Positions 50,724-60,173 of a stretch of 64,000 bases of DNA are shown here, in pieces (the first letter of the stretch is position 1; every line of letters begins with the position of its first letter). A program made the translations under genes and the position numbers. Under the pieces are notes generated by a model that saw only the letters and a list, made by a program, of their open reading frames with translations, did no database searches and was not told the origin of the DNA. This DNA is from Cyclobacteriaceae bacterium (GTDB lineage Bacteria > Bacteroidota > Bacteroidia > Cytophagales > Cyclobacteriaceae): NCBI GenBank assembly GCA_958296015.1, contig CATQIH010000003.1, positions 1-64,000 of the forward strand, read 5' to 3'.

Positions 50724-51443
50724 CTATTCGTACTTAGTAAGCAGCGTATAAGACCTGAGTTTGCCTTTTCTGTCGTAATCGTTAAAGCGCACTACGCCCA
50801 CACCTTCTGCAATCCATAACTCGCCTTTGGCACTTTCTTTTCTGTTGATCATCATCACTTTGATGGCGGTTTCTATATCCTGTTTGATTTTCAGGCAATC
50901 AAAAGTGCCCGCGGGCGTAGTTATTCTCTCTTGTGCTATGACTTCACGGTTATTCATATGAATATCTGTTGAAGAAACAGCCATATCACTGTCGCCCATT
51001 TTCACTGTGAAGTTGCCTTCGGTGTCAGGCAATTTATCACCCACCGATAAATTGGATGGAATGATCATGAACAAGCCATCAGCACTCATGTCCATATCAG
51101 GTGATCCGCTATTTTGCTGCATACTGCCCATCATGTTTTCAAACATACTTTTCATATCAATTTTTACCTTCCCATCGTCGCACAGCATATAGTAATCTCC
51201 TTCATATATCATTTTATCTTTGTCGTCAAAAAGTTTGGTGTGGACCGTCGCTCGTTTTCCTTCACTGGTGTCTTCTACAGCCGCAATCGTATTTTCTGAT
51301 CTTGCCTCCGCTTTATCCTTCTTATTGAAAGTGGTTAGCTCAAATGCGGTACCTTCTTTCAGAGAGTAGTATGTATTATCACACTGAGCATGGGTGTATA
51401 GATGTAAAGCAGACAGCAGGCAGGCAAGGATCAAGGTTCTCAT
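50724..51443 (-). CDS. Secreted protein, TapB/DUF3108-like
   Basis: A 239-residue exported protein (signal peptide MRTLILACLLSALHLYTHAQ). The beta-rich body has the outline of TapB/DUF3108-type proteins: ERITTPAGTFDCLKIKQDIE, then GELWIAEGVGVVRFNDYDRK, which in that family form a lipid- or surface-associated barrel-like sheet. A methionine-rich segment (MFENMMGSMQQNSGSPDMDM) is unusual. Function unknown. Confidence 0.65.
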   Translation of the reverse strand: MRTLILACLLSALHLYTHAQCDNTYYSLKEGTAFELTTFNKKDKAEARSENTIAAVEDTSEGKRATVHTKLFDDKDKMIYEGDYYMLCDDGKVKIDMKSMFENMMGSMQQNSGSPDMDMSADGLFMIIPSNLSVGDKLPDTEGNFTVKMGDSDMAVSSTDIHMNNREVIAQERITTPAGTFDCLKIKQDIETAIKVMMINRKESAKGELWIAEGVGVVRFNDYDRKGKLRSYTLLTKYE

Positions 51444-51713
51444 GGTAGGGTAGGTTTGGTTTTTGTATTAATACCGTTTGGTAGTGATAAGTAAACATGT
51501 ATTGGCAAAAAACAAAGGCAAACTTGTGAGGGAGTGTTTTCATATAGTACAACTTACCCTGCCAGGGCACATTTGTAATATGCACTTCCTCTTAGATGGC
51601 ATTCGTAATGCCAGCAATAACTGTTATTTTCTGCTATGCTGGCAGATAAAAGTAAAAAAAGATACGCTAAGAATGCAATTAATCAGCGATAAACATTAAA
51701 CTTTTAAAGTCTG

Positions 51714-52691
51714 CTATTTGTGTTTTTGGCTTTTGTCATTTACGTCATTAATACCTAAAATAGGCTGCTGATAACCAAACCGCTCATTGTAGCCATGCAC
51801 CCCCTGTAACCCTCCGCTGTGAATAGCCAGGATGCGGCTTCCCGCCGGAAAAAAGCCCTGACGCACCATGTCATATATACCATACAGCATTTTGCCGGTA
51901 TAGACCGGGTCTAGCAATATTTGATGTTTTCGGATAAACGCATTGATAAAATCAATCAGTGAGGGCTTGAATCTGGCGTATCCTCCAAAGTGGTATTGAT
52001 CAATAAGCTGAATATTATCAAAAGTTTTACCCGCATATGCCTGTGTCAACTGATGTACTTCATCCATTAAAAAGCTGCCATTTTTTAGGGCCGGAAAGCC
52101 CAATAGCTTACCCGTTCCGTTCATGGCCACCGCCATGCCTGCCAGGGTACTGCCGGTGCCCATGCTTACGCACGCATAGTCATAATCAGCAGCATATCGG
52201 GCTATTTCCATACATCCTTTTACAGCCAGCGCATTGGCACCGCCTTCCGGCAGCAGATAGTAATTACCAAACTGACGGTGTAGTTCTTCGGCAAAAGATT
52301 CTTCCTCTTTATGACGATAACTTTGCCGGTCTATATAGTGCAGCTGCATACCCATCGCCGCTGCCTGCCGTAAAGTATAATTCGGCGGATTAGAAGCTTC
52401 TCCCCGGATCACGCCAATCGTCTTGAAACCATACACTTGTCCGGCTGCTGCGGTGGCATAAATATGGTTGGAATAGGCACCACCAAAAGTGAGCAATGTG
52501 TGCTGTCCTTCATTTTTTGCCTGCTCCAGGTTGTACTTTAGCTTATACCATTTGTTGCCGGACAGCAGAGGATGTACCAGGTCTTCCCGTTGCAGAAAGA
52601 GCGAAACATGGGCTTTTTTGCACAGAGGCTCATATATCTGAATGACAGTAGCTTTCTGTTCTTCTAACATACCGCTTGCTATTGTATTCAT
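51714..52691 (-). CDS. PLP-dependent 1-aminocyclopropane-1-carboxylate deaminase / D-cysteine desulfhydrase family protein
   Basis: A 325-residue fold-type II PLP enzyme. The PLP lysine lies in LLSGNKWYKLKYNLEQAK, substrate-binding FGGAYSNHIYATAAAGQVYG follows, and the phosphate loop is ACVSMGTGSTLAGMAVAMNG. The family includes ACC deaminase and D-cysteine desulfhydrase; the sequence alone does not decide, and desulfhydrase activity is the more common outcome in non-plant-associated bacteria. ATG 52691 is taken; an upstream TTG at 52703 is possible. It follows a terminator, so it is transcribed alone. Confidence 0.87.
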   Translation of the reverse strand: MNTIASGMLEEQKATVIQIYEPLCKKAHVSLFLQREDLVHPLLSGNKWYKLKYNLEQAKNEGQHTLLTFGGAYSNHIYATAAAGQVYGFKTIGVIRGEASNPPNYTLRQAAAMGMQLHYIDRQSYRHKEEESFAEELHRQFGNYYLLPEGGANALAVKGCMEIARYAADYDYACVSMGTGSTLAGMAVAMNGTGKLLGFPALKNGSFLMDEVHQLTQAYAGKTFDNIQLIDQYHFGGYARFKPSLIDFINAFIRKHQILLDPVYTGKMLYGIYDMVRQGFFPAGSRILAIHSGGLQGVHGYNERFGYQQPILGINDVNDKSQKHK

Positions 52692-52710
52692 TGCAGGATT
52701 CAAGATTCAT

Positions 52711-52741
52711 AAAAAACCCCAACAAGCAGAACTTGTTGGGG
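52711..52741 (-). terminator. Terminator of the PpiD gene
   Basis: On the minus strand a perfect 10-bp stem, CCCCAACAAG and CTTGTTGGGG with a 5-nt loop, is followed by TTTTTT. It lies 27 bp after the PpiD-like gene's stop. Confidence 0.9.
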
Positions 52742-52767
52742 ATTCATACTAAAATTTGGTATCTGTA

Positions 52768-54867
52768 TCAATAAAATTTATAACGCTCGTCCTCAATATC
52801 AGAGAACTTTTTAACAGCCTCTGCAATATTAAAGGCAGTCTGCTGACGCTCACGCTGCGCTATCTGCTCTTTGTAGGTAGAATAATCCGCAATCTCAGGA
52901 GCTGCTGTAATGGCTTCTGTCTGCACAATGACTACCCCATTTTCTCCGATCACCGGACCCGTCATCTGACCTGCTTTCAGGGCAAAGGCTTTGCCGATAG
53001 CCTCTGGCGCAAACCCGACGTTAGGCAGTGTATTGGTGCTCAGCTTTAGGTCACTGGAAGAATAGACATTGGCTTCTTTGCCGTAAGCCGTGGCAATTTC
53101 ATCTACATTGTTGCCTGATAAACCTTTGAGCTTCTCGGCAATCTGCTTGCCTTTCATCTCAGCTTTTACCTTGGCCGTAACTTCTGCTCTTACATTTGCC
53201 AATTTGGCGGTACCTGCTTCTGTTTTGCCGCTCAATGCTGCAATCACATAAGCATCTTCCAGCTCAAAAACCTCAGACACATCTCCTACAGAAGCATCGT
53301 TGTAGGCCCACCGTACTACCTGACGTGCTTCGCCCAGCCCTCTGACAGACTGTGCGTTTGGTGCCAAACCTTCGGCAGTAGTCATACTTACGGAATCGCT
53401 TTTGGCTACATCCTGGAAAGAACTCAGGTCATCAGCACTGCTGTGAAAATTATCTGCCTTCCGGAAAGCCTCATCGCGGGTAGCATCACTTGGGTACAAG
53501 ATGCTGACAACAGTAGCAATGTCATATACTTTGCGGGTGGGCAGCTCTGTTACGTCAATGATATGGTAACCAAAATCTGTCTTGACCAGCTTATCGATCA
53601 GTCCTGTTGACTTCTGACTAAATACGGCTTCTTCAAAAGGAGCTACCATACGGCCCTCTGAAAACCAACCCAGATCACCGCCCTGTGAGGCAGTGCCATC
53701 CTCACCATTTTTTTGCGCCATTTCAGCAAAATCAGCTCCTTTTTTGATCTGATTCAGCACATCCTGCGCCTTTTTGCGTACTTCTTCTTCGTTGTTCCCT
53801 TCCGTTTTGAACAGAATATGGCGAGCGCGTGCCGATTGTACCGTATCTTCTCTGATGTCCGACACTTTGTAAAACTCATAAGAGCCGTTGGTAAGATAAG
53901 GCCCATATACCTGTCCTGCTTCCAGCGGAGAAACATTGTTTAGTTGGGCAGGCAATTCTCCGGGGTTGTACGACCCGTAAGCCGCCCCCTGCCCATCGGT
54001 GTTGATTGCGGCAAAAGACGAATCATTGTTAGCCTCAGCAAAATTATTTTTCAGTTCGGATAAATCCTCCTGAAAATAGGCAGAGTCTTGTACTGAAGGA
54101 ATCAGCGAAAAAGAAACATACTCAATTGTTCTGCCTTCTTCTACTTTGAATTCCTCTTTATGGTTGTCTATATATTCCTGCAAATTGTTGTCGGTAACCT
54201 GCACAGCCGAATCGCTTATCACATAGAATGGCACATACAGGTACTTCACTTCAGCCACCGTATTTTCCTGCTCCTGCTGGTTTTTAGCTTCGGCATTGGT
54301 TACGTAATCCGAAAGCAGCATTAGATTATCATATTTCAGGCGTACACGGCCTTCATTCAGGTTGCTTTCAAAAAGCTGCCATGCCACTTGCTGCTGCTGA
54401 GGCAACTGCGGAAGGTTTTGCAGATAAGATACCACCTGCTCACGGTTGAACTCGCCCGTTTCGGGGTTGGTGAATGCCTGGCGTATTTCCGGCGTAATGT
54501 TGTTGCCCTGCACCATGTCTACCAGTTCGTTTTCGGAAACGCCTATGCCGAGTTTCTTAAATTCTTTGCCAAAGGCAATCTGGGCAATCAGCTTGTCCCA
54601 TGCCTGCTGGCGGATGGTGTTCATTTCTCTTTCTGTAGGATTGCGCCCGGTGTTTACAGCGTAGTTATACCGCACTTCTTCAATAGCCTGTTGGTATTGG
54701 TTATAGTTTACGTCTTCCCCGGCTATTTCGCCTACGGTATTATCCGAACCAAACAAAGAAGAATTTCCCCTCAGCAGATCGCCACCTACAATGAACAATA
54801 TCAGGCCGACGGCAACAACGCCTACTACTAATACTGTTTTTTCTCTTATCTTGGTAATTAATGCCAT
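52768..54867 (-). CDS. Periplasmic peptidyl-prolyl isomerase / chaperone (PpiD/SurA-like)
   Basis: A 699-residue membrane-anchored chaperone: an N-terminal helix (VLVVGVVAVGLILFIVGGDL), a SurA-N-like domain (about 45-190, NYNQYQQAIEEVRYNYAVNT), and a parvulin-type rotamase domain with RARHILFKTEGNNEEEVRKK and SQGGDLGWFSEGRMVAPFEE at about 345-450. The C-terminal third is helical and family-typical. It should help outer-membrane and exported proteins fold. Last gene of the leftward envelope cluster, terminated at 52711-52741. Confidence 0.92.
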   Translation of the reverse strand: MALITKIREKTVLVVGVVAVGLILFIVGGDLLRGNSSLFGSDNTVGEIAGEDVNYNQYQQAIEEVRYNYAVNTGRNPTEREMNTIRQQAWDKLIAQIAFGKEFKKLGIGVSENELVDMVQGNNITPEIRQAFTNPETGEFNREQVVSYLQNLPQLPQQQQVAWQLFESNLNEGRVRLKYDNLMLLSDYVTNAEAKNQQEQENTVAEVKYLYVPFYVISDSAVQVTDNNLQEYIDNHKEEFKVEEGRTIEYVSFSLIPSVQDSAYFQEDLSELKNNFAEANNDSSFAAINTDGQGAAYGSYNPGELPAQLNNVSPLEAGQVYGPYLTNGSYEFYKVSDIREDTVQSARARHILFKTEGNNEEEVRKKAQDVLNQIKKGADFAEMAQKNGEDGTASQGGDLGWFSEGRMVAPFEEAVFSQKSTGLIDKLVKTDFGYHIIDVTELPTRKVYDIATVVSILYPSDATRDEAFRKADNFHSSADDLSSFQDVAKSDSVSMTTAEGLAPNAQSVRGLGEARQVVRWAYNDASVGDVSEVFELEDAYVIAALSGKTEAGTAKLANVRAEVTAKVKAEMKGKQIAEKLKGLSGNNVDEIATAYGKEANVYSSSDLKLSTNTLPNVGFAPEAIGKAFALKAGQMTGPVIGENGVVIVQTEAITAAPEIADYSTYKEQIAQRERQQTAFNIAEAVKKFSDIEDERYKFY

Positions 54868-55012
54868 ATTTTTGCCTCAAATATTTTATATAGAAAAGAT
54901 ATGCAAAGTAAATTGATTGTTTTGAATTTCAAAACCTATCAAACGGCTGTGTCTGAACAATTTGGTATTTTTTGCAATTATTATCATCAATTGAAAAATA
55001 AGCCGGACTAAT

Positions 55013-56320
55013 TTATTTCTGCTCTTCTTTGATAGGGGTCTTATAAACTTTGATATTGTCTATCCGGTTTTCGTGCTTCGACATGATAGTGAACATAAAG
55101 GGTGCTACTTTGATGATGGTATTGTTGGCAGGAATTTCCCCGGCAATAGAAAGAATATAGCCTCCCAGGGTATCATAATCACCCAAAGGAATATCCCATC
55201 CGTACTTTTCTTTCAGATAGTCTATCTCATGCCGCGCACTGATGAGGTAAGTGTTATCATCAATTTTCAATTCTACCCAGTCCTCGGCATCGTGTTCGTC
55301 TTGGATTTCGCCAAATATTTCCTCTATGATGTCTTCTATGCTCACAATACCGGCTGTGCCACCAAACTCATCTACTACCAGAGCCAGGCTTTTGTGCTCG
55401 GTAATGAACTGTATCATCAGCTCATTGGCAGGGATCGTCTCAGGTACAATGATGATAGGCGTGAGTATCTGGCTGATTGTTTTTGGCTTTTTGAACAGTT
55501 CCAGCGAGTGGCAATAGCCAATAACCTCATCAACAGATTCTTTATATACAATGATTTTGGAATGACCGCTTTCTATAAAAGCTTCTTTCAAATCTTCTAT
55601 GGTATCTTCCGCATCTACAGCTACCACCTCTGTACGCGGTATCATACATTCTCGGACTTTCACTGTTTTAAACTCCAGAGCGTTGTTAAATATCTTGGTA
55701 TTTACCCTGGGATTAGCACTGACATGTTCCTCTTTTTCTTCCCTGGTATCATCATTTAGCGTATTCTTGATGTAGTTGTTGAGATCTGTCAGTCCAAATA
55801 CAGGTGTATCATCCTGATATTTGAATCCTAGAAAGTGAACGATGATAAACTTAGAAATGACATCAATTATAGACACGACAGGATAGAGCAGATAAAAAAC
55901 AAAGGCCATCGGTAGCGCAAATAAGGATAACAACCCATTGGGATCTAGCATAAAAACGCTCTTGGGCGTAAACTCTCCTGTCACCAGCACCAGCAGCGTA
56001 GCCAGTATGGTTTGTATGATGAGAATAGTGACATCGTTGTTGATAGCAGCAGGCAGATAGTCCGCCAGCACCGGCTCCAGCAAAGTAGCCATAAAAAAGC
56101 TGTAAAGTACCAAGGCTATGTTGTTGCCTACCAACGTGGTACCAATAAATTTAGTAGGTTGTTTGACAAAGCGGGCTACCAGTCTGCCAGATAAGCTTCC
56201 TTTTTTGTTTGCCAGTTCGATACGCAGCTTATCAGCAGAAATAAAGGCAATCTCTATACCCGAAAAAAGTGCCGAAAATAATAGGCAAACGACGACGGCA
56301 ATGATATTATAATAGTTCAT
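55013..56320 (-). CDS. CNNM/CBS-domain protein of the hemolysin C / CorC family
   Basis: A 435-residue protein: an N-terminal CNNM transmembrane domain of four helices (NYYNIIAVVVCLLFSALFSG, GTTLVGNNIALVLYSFFMAT), two CBS domains (MIPRTEVVAVDAEDTIEDLK, ILTPIIIVPETIPANELM) with VDEFGGTAGIVSIEDIIEEI, and a C-terminal CorC_HlyC domain. Such proteins are Mg2+/Co2+ transporters or efflux regulators; the Bacteroidota member near gliding genes is called GldE, but no gld genes are here. It lies between the small membrane protein and ppiD-like gene. Confidence 0.9.
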   Translation of the reverse strand: MNYYNIIAVVVCLLFSALFSGIEIAFISADKLRIELANKKGSLSGRLVARFVKQPTKFIGTTLVGNNIALVLYSFFMATLLEPVLADYLPAAINNDVTILIIQTILATLLVLVTGEFTPKSVFMLDPNGLLSLFALPMAFVFYLLYPVVSIIDVISKFIIVHFLGFKYQDDTPVFGLTDLNNYIKNTLNDDTREEKEEHVSANPRVNTKIFNNALEFKTVKVRECMIPRTEVVAVDAEDTIEDLKEAFIESGHSKIIVYKESVDEVIGYCHSLELFKKPKTISQILTPIIIVPETIPANELMIQFITEHKSLALVVDEFGGTAGIVSIEDIIEEIFGEIQDEHDAEDWVELKIDDNTYLISARHEIDYLKEKYGWDIPLGDYDTLGGYILSIAGEIPANNTIIKVAPFMFTIMSKHENRIDNIKVYKTPIKEEQK

Positions 56321-56345
56321 GTAGGATTGTTGAGTATCATACCGT

Positions 56346-56579
56346 TTACGATCTGCGAGAGATCTTTTTGTGCTTATCTTTTCTGGCAGGTGGATGACCG
56401 GCCTCTTTCTCTCTTTCCTGTGCTTTTCTTCTTCTGAAGTTGTGCCAAAACAAACAGATTAGTGAGAACATGAACAACCAGTAAGCATAAGCAATCCCTA
56501 CTGTCATTACCTGGTGTACTCCTATGGTAAAAAATACCAGGCTCAAAGAAATAAGTACCGAATCCCACAAACGTGTCAT
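56346..56579 (-). CDS. Small membrane protein, 77 residues
   Basis: Two hydrophobic helices (VLISLSLVFFTIGVHQVMTV and AYAYWLFMFSLICLFWHNF) followed by a very basic tail (RRRKAQEREKEAGHPPARKD). It starts 2 bp downstream of the lptC stop and precedes the CNNM gene by 25 bp, so it belongs to the cluster. I recognise no named family. Confidence 0.65.
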   Translation of the reverse strand: MTRLWDSVLISLSLVFFTIGVHQVMTVGIAYAYWLFMFSLICLFWHNFRRRKAQEREKEAGHPPARKDKHKKISRRS

Positions 56580-56581
56580 AA

Positions 56582-57106
56582 TTATTGGTTAATAGGTAAC
56601 GAACCTGTAGGTTTTAAGATTCTGTAGGAGGAGAAATCCTCTAGGGCGGTCAGCCCTTCTCCCATCAGCACAGACCCATCCGTTGTGATTTCCACATACC
56701 TGTCTGTGAATACTTCGTGCTTTTCAGGACTCCAGTTCAACAGTTCTGTCTCCAGCTTGGTTTTTTCCACTAAGTTTGTCACCACCACTTCCTCTGTAGC
56801 AGTATATAAATTATCTTTTTTGGAGTACTTTCCCTGCTTGGCTTTGATAGTAGCAGTTTTGGTGCCGTCCGGGTCAAAAAATTCAATATAAAAGCCTTCT
56901 GGAAATTCTTGGTTTCCGTTTTCATAATCCAATTGCTTTTCACCCTTTACACGAACTCTTAGTTTAGCAGAATCGCTGTACTTTATATCAGAATTTGTCA
57001 CCTCAGAAATGGGTCCTTCATACTCTTTCAGGTTATCTGCACTCTGGCCTTCATCTGCACATGCTGCTAATCCCAGAATCGTTATTAGAAAGAGTATTTT
57101 GCCCAT
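56582..57106 (-). CDS. lptC: LptC, LPS export periplasmic protein
   Basis: A 174-residue lipoprotein (lipobox LAAC, MGKILFLITILGLAAC) in place of the transmembrane anchor of E. coli LptC. The OstA/LptA-like beta-jelly roll is visible: SDIKYSDSAKLRVRVKGEKQ, FFDPDGTKTATIKAKQGKYS, DNLYTATEEVVVTNLVEKTK. It bridges LPS from LptBFG to LptA. ATG 57106 is chosen over an upstream in-frame start at 57178 because the signal peptide begins there. Embedded in an envelope cluster that is conserved in Bacteroidota. Confidence 0.9.
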   Translation of the reverse strand: MGKILFLITILGLAACADEGQSADNLKEYEGPISEVTNSDIKYSDSAKLRVRVKGEKQLDYENGNQEFPEGFYIEFFDPDGTKTATIKAKQGKYSKKDNLYTATEEVVVTNLVEKTKLETELLNWSPEKHEVFTDRYVEITTDGSVLMGEGLTALEDFSSYRILKPTGSLPINQ

Positions 57107-57224
57107 AGTACAATAATATTTGGTGATGTTGGTACAGATAAAACAACAAAAACAGCCATTCTCAGCATTAAGGTACAAACCTGATACTGAAAATGGCCAT
57201 AAAAGTACTTAAATAAGCTACATC

Positions 57225-58535
57225 CTAGTCCCTGGTCTGTATGGTAACAGACTGGCCGATCCAGCATCCTACTTTCACAGAATCACCCACTTTTTTGCCA
57301 TAGGTAAACACTTCTTCTTTGGATGGGAACTGCTCTTTGGCCTTTTGCATGCCCTGGTTGTTGCCAGCCTTTCTGTACATATCATAGGCAGCCACAAAGA
57401 CAGCACGGTCTTCTACAATACTCTTGCCTGCTTTGCACTGGTTAAAGCTATTCATATACATGGTACCTATCAGCGAATAGGCTTTCTCCGAAACACTGGG
57501 GGATGCCTGGGCTGCCTTAACAGCATTATCGCGGGCAGCAGATTTGTTTCCTTCTTTTTCTTCAAGGCTGGCGATGCTCAAGTATATCTCGCCCTTTTGC
57601 TCATCAGTTTCAGAAAGCTCGGCAGCTTTGGTTAGGAAAGTCATGGCTTGTTCCATATTGCCTGCACGTGCCATACGTTCACCAATAGTTTTAGCCAGGC
57701 CAGCATTAGGTTCCTTTTCAAATGTCTTCATTGCGGCCTGCGTAAAATAATCCTCATCGGTACATTTAGAGGCCAGTGAAAGTGCTATGATTTTCTTGGC
57801 CGTCTCTACGTCACCCGGATTGCTGTTCATCTTAGGTACCAGACGCTGCTTGATAAAGTCACAGTCTACATTGACGGTAGCCATAAAGATACCATCCAGT
57901 TTTTCGCCCTGTTCTTTATATTTGCTGGCACTTTTGCCACCTTCGTTTTTATCGATCACTTCGTTGAGCTGATCATAAAGATTTATTACCTGCTCATCGT
58001 CCATTTCTCCCTGCTCATGCAGTGTTTTGGCGATAGACATGTAGGGTACAATATCGTAGTAAGCAAATTTATCTTTGTTGGCCGCCAGTGCTTTGGAAAA
58101 AATAGAATCCAGTCTGGAATATGCATCTTTGTCCTTAAACAGCAATTTGATAGCTGCACTGGCTTTCCTGTTCATCACTTCAGCCTCGTCACCAAAGTAT
58201 TTGATACGTTTGTCATACATATCCAGTGCTTTATCTATATATTCTTTTTTTGTAGCACCATCTGTAGCTTTTGTAGCGAGTCCTTCATATATATCAGCTC
58301 CGTCAATATATATACGTGCATTCAGATCAGGAGCTTTGTCCAGCAACCACTGTAAAGGTTCAATAGCGGCTTTCAGGTTTTTCTGCTTCTGAGCATCTGT
58401 GTAAAGCGTAAACTTTTCCTGTGCTGTCTTCTTATCCTCCGGCCAGTTGAACTGTGCCTGGGCGGTATTAGAAGAAATAATAAACACCAGCAGTAAAGCA
58501 GACCAGATTAAGTTAAGTTTTGATTGTAATCTCAT
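57225..58535 (-). CDS. Periplasmic TPR-repeat protein
   Basis: A 436-residue exported helical protein (signal peptide MRLQSKLNLIWSALLLVFII) with several TPR-like repeats (GNMEQAMTFLTKAAELSETD, QKGEIYLSIASLEEKEGNKS, AARDNAVKAAQASPSVSEKA). TPR proteins of this kind are regular members of the Bacteroidota lptC-ppiD cluster and probably act as scaffolds for outer-membrane assembly; no direct evidence in the sequence. It precedes lptC by 118 bp. Confidence 0.85.
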   Translation of the reverse strand: MRLQSKLNLIWSALLLVFIISSNTAQAQFNWPEDKKTAQEKFTLYTDAQKQKNLKAAIEPLQWLLDKAPDLNARIYIDGADIYEGLATKATDGATKKEYIDKALDMYDKRIKYFGDEAEVMNRKASAAIKLLFKDKDAYSRLDSIFSKALAANKDKFAYYDIVPYMSIAKTLHEQGEMDDEQVINLYDQLNEVIDKNEGGKSASKYKEQGEKLDGIFMATVNVDCDFIKQRLVPKMNSNPGDVETAKKIIALSLASKCTDEDYFTQAAMKTFEKEPNAGLAKTIGERMARAGNMEQAMTFLTKAAELSETDEQKGEIYLSIASLEEKEGNKSAARDNAVKAAQASPSVSEKAYSLIGTMYMNSFNQCKAGKSIVEDRAVFVAAYDMYRKAGNNQGMQKAKEQFPSKEEVFTYGKKVGDSVKVGCWIGQSVTIQTRD

Positions 58536-58883
58536 GGTTCCCGTAATGATTAAAATGATACTTGATGAATGATAAGTGCTGCAATATGCAACAACCTGTT
58601 GTGTGTGTAAAGTTCAATCCGCAAAAGGCAGAACAAACTGCGCTAAACCTTTTAAACCTTACATGCTATCTGATATAGGAAAATACAAAAATAAAGCCGG
58701 AATATCTTTTTTCTAATGAAAAAATTATCTCACACCAAAATTTATTAAATAATAACCGTATTATTTTGAATTAAAGCCATACCTATCACAACATTGATGA
58801 GGATAATATGTAAATAACCAATGATTGCAACAAATGTTGTGTCTATAACTTACTTATGGCAGGAATAATGGCAAGTATCAGTT
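58536..58883. other. AT-rich intergenic region inside the envelope cluster
   Basis: The 348 bp upstream of the TPR gene are AT-rich. No hairpin with T-run and no open frame of coding quality are seen; it probably carries the promoter of the TPR gene and the 3' region of the upstream OMP gene. Confidence 0.35.
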
Positions 58884-60173
58884 TTATTCGTATTGCCTTC
58901 TTACAAACCAGCGATCGCTGAAAGATACGCCCAAAGTCAATTTGTAGTAGTTTTGCCTGATCATTCCATTGTCTGTATTCCCACGTTTCCCTGCCTCCAG
59001 TGCCAAATTTAGGCTGGAAAGGTTGTTCAGTGGCAAAGAAAATCCTACACTTACTCCTATGTCTTTGATCTGAGTATTGCTGGTTTGAGAGGGATCAATC
59101 ATAGCCAGATAGGGGGTGCGCTGGTATTTTAATCCCAGCCGATAAGCTACCCTCTTTAGGTAACTGTTGACAGAAGAAGCATCCGGTATAAGCTCTCCGC
59201 CCAAGGATATGCTCATGCTATTTTGCAGCATATTGCTTTTGTTTGCAGGAAGTTGCAGATCATTTTCATAAGATGTGGCAAAATTTGCCCAGTTCTGTAC
59301 ACTTACGTCAAGTCCTACCATATAGGCCAAAGGTTTTTCTATGCCTATACCTAGCCCAAATTTTTGGGGTAACACAGTGCTTCCCACACTGCTGGCTACA
59401 GTGTCTTGCGCCAGTTGTACCAACGAAGCAAGAGTTACATTCTGAGAAGACTTCAACTGTGTTTGAGGCTGGTAAATAGCACCTACGCTGATCAGCGAGT
59501 TTTTTCCTATGTTAATGGCATAATATACACCGGCTTCCGGTACAATACCGGCATGATACACGGACTCTTTGTAAGAAGTAGCAAAACTATTGGCTACCAA
59601 CGGGGCTATACTCATGGTACGGTCGATGGCTCCAAAAATATAGGATAGTTTAAGTCCTACCGATAAGTTCTTATAAACCCTTGCACCACCAGCCACAAAC
59701 ACCTGCGAAAGCCCGCCATCTCCCTGAAGGGCTACGCTTGCTATCTTATCGCTGCCTGCGATAGTCGTAGTGTCTTGCCCGGCATAGCCCACTTTGCTGT
59801 AAGGGTTAAGCCCTACACTGATAGATAGCCTGTTGATGATGGCAGGAAAAACAAAAGCTGCGTAGGCCAGACCCCCATTGGTTTGCCGTATGGTGGCATC
59901 CGAACTCTTCAAATCGTTTACCTCTACAGAGAAAGCCACATCAAAATTGGTGAGTGTGTTTCTATAAAGCAGGGCCGGATTGAGGTTATTAATGCGCAGT
60001 CCATTGCCAGTGGCGATACCCACACCGCCCATGCCCATATTGTGTGTGAAGCCGGGCGTTACCAAATTGCCCAGCCCTTGGGATGAATAAGGCGAAACAC
60101 CTACTTGTGCCCAAGAAACAAACGGCAACAGCAGCAGGCACAACAGATAACAGCACTTTGGTTTAAATGACAT
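58884..60173 (-). CDS. Outer-membrane beta-barrel protein, FadL/PorV-like fold
   Basis: A 429-residue exported protein (signal ... LLLPFVSWAQ) whose mature part starts VGVSPYSSQGLGNLVTPGFT followed by NMGMGGVGIATGNGLRINNL NPA in adjacent pieces, the typical opening of OmpP1/FadL-like barrels. Alternating strands end in KLTLGVSFSDRWFVRRQY. It overlaps the coaX gene by 11 bp, an arrangement I recall as frequent in Bacteroidota. Ligand unknown. Confidence 0.8.
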   Translation of the reverse strand: MSFKPKCCYLLCLLLLPFVSWAQVGVSPYSSQGLGNLVTPGFTHNMGMGGVGIATGNGLRINNLNPALLYRNTLTNFDVAFSVEVNDLKSSDATIRQTNGGLAYAAFVFPAIINRLSISVGLNPYSKVGYAGQDTTTIAGSDKIASVALQGDGGLSQVFVAGGARVYKNLSVGLKLSYIFGAIDRTMSIAPLVANSFATSYKESVYHAGIVPEAGVYYAINIGKNSLISVGAIYQPQTQLKSSQNVTLASLVQLAQDTVASSVGSTVLPQKFGLGIGIEKPLAYMVGLDVSVQNWANFATSYENDLQLPANKSNMLQNSMSISLGGELIPDASSVNSYLKRVAYRLGLKYQRTPYLAMIDPSQTSNTQIKDIGVSVGFSLPLNNLSSLNLALEAGKRGNTDNGMIRQNYYKLTLGVSFSDRWFVRRQYE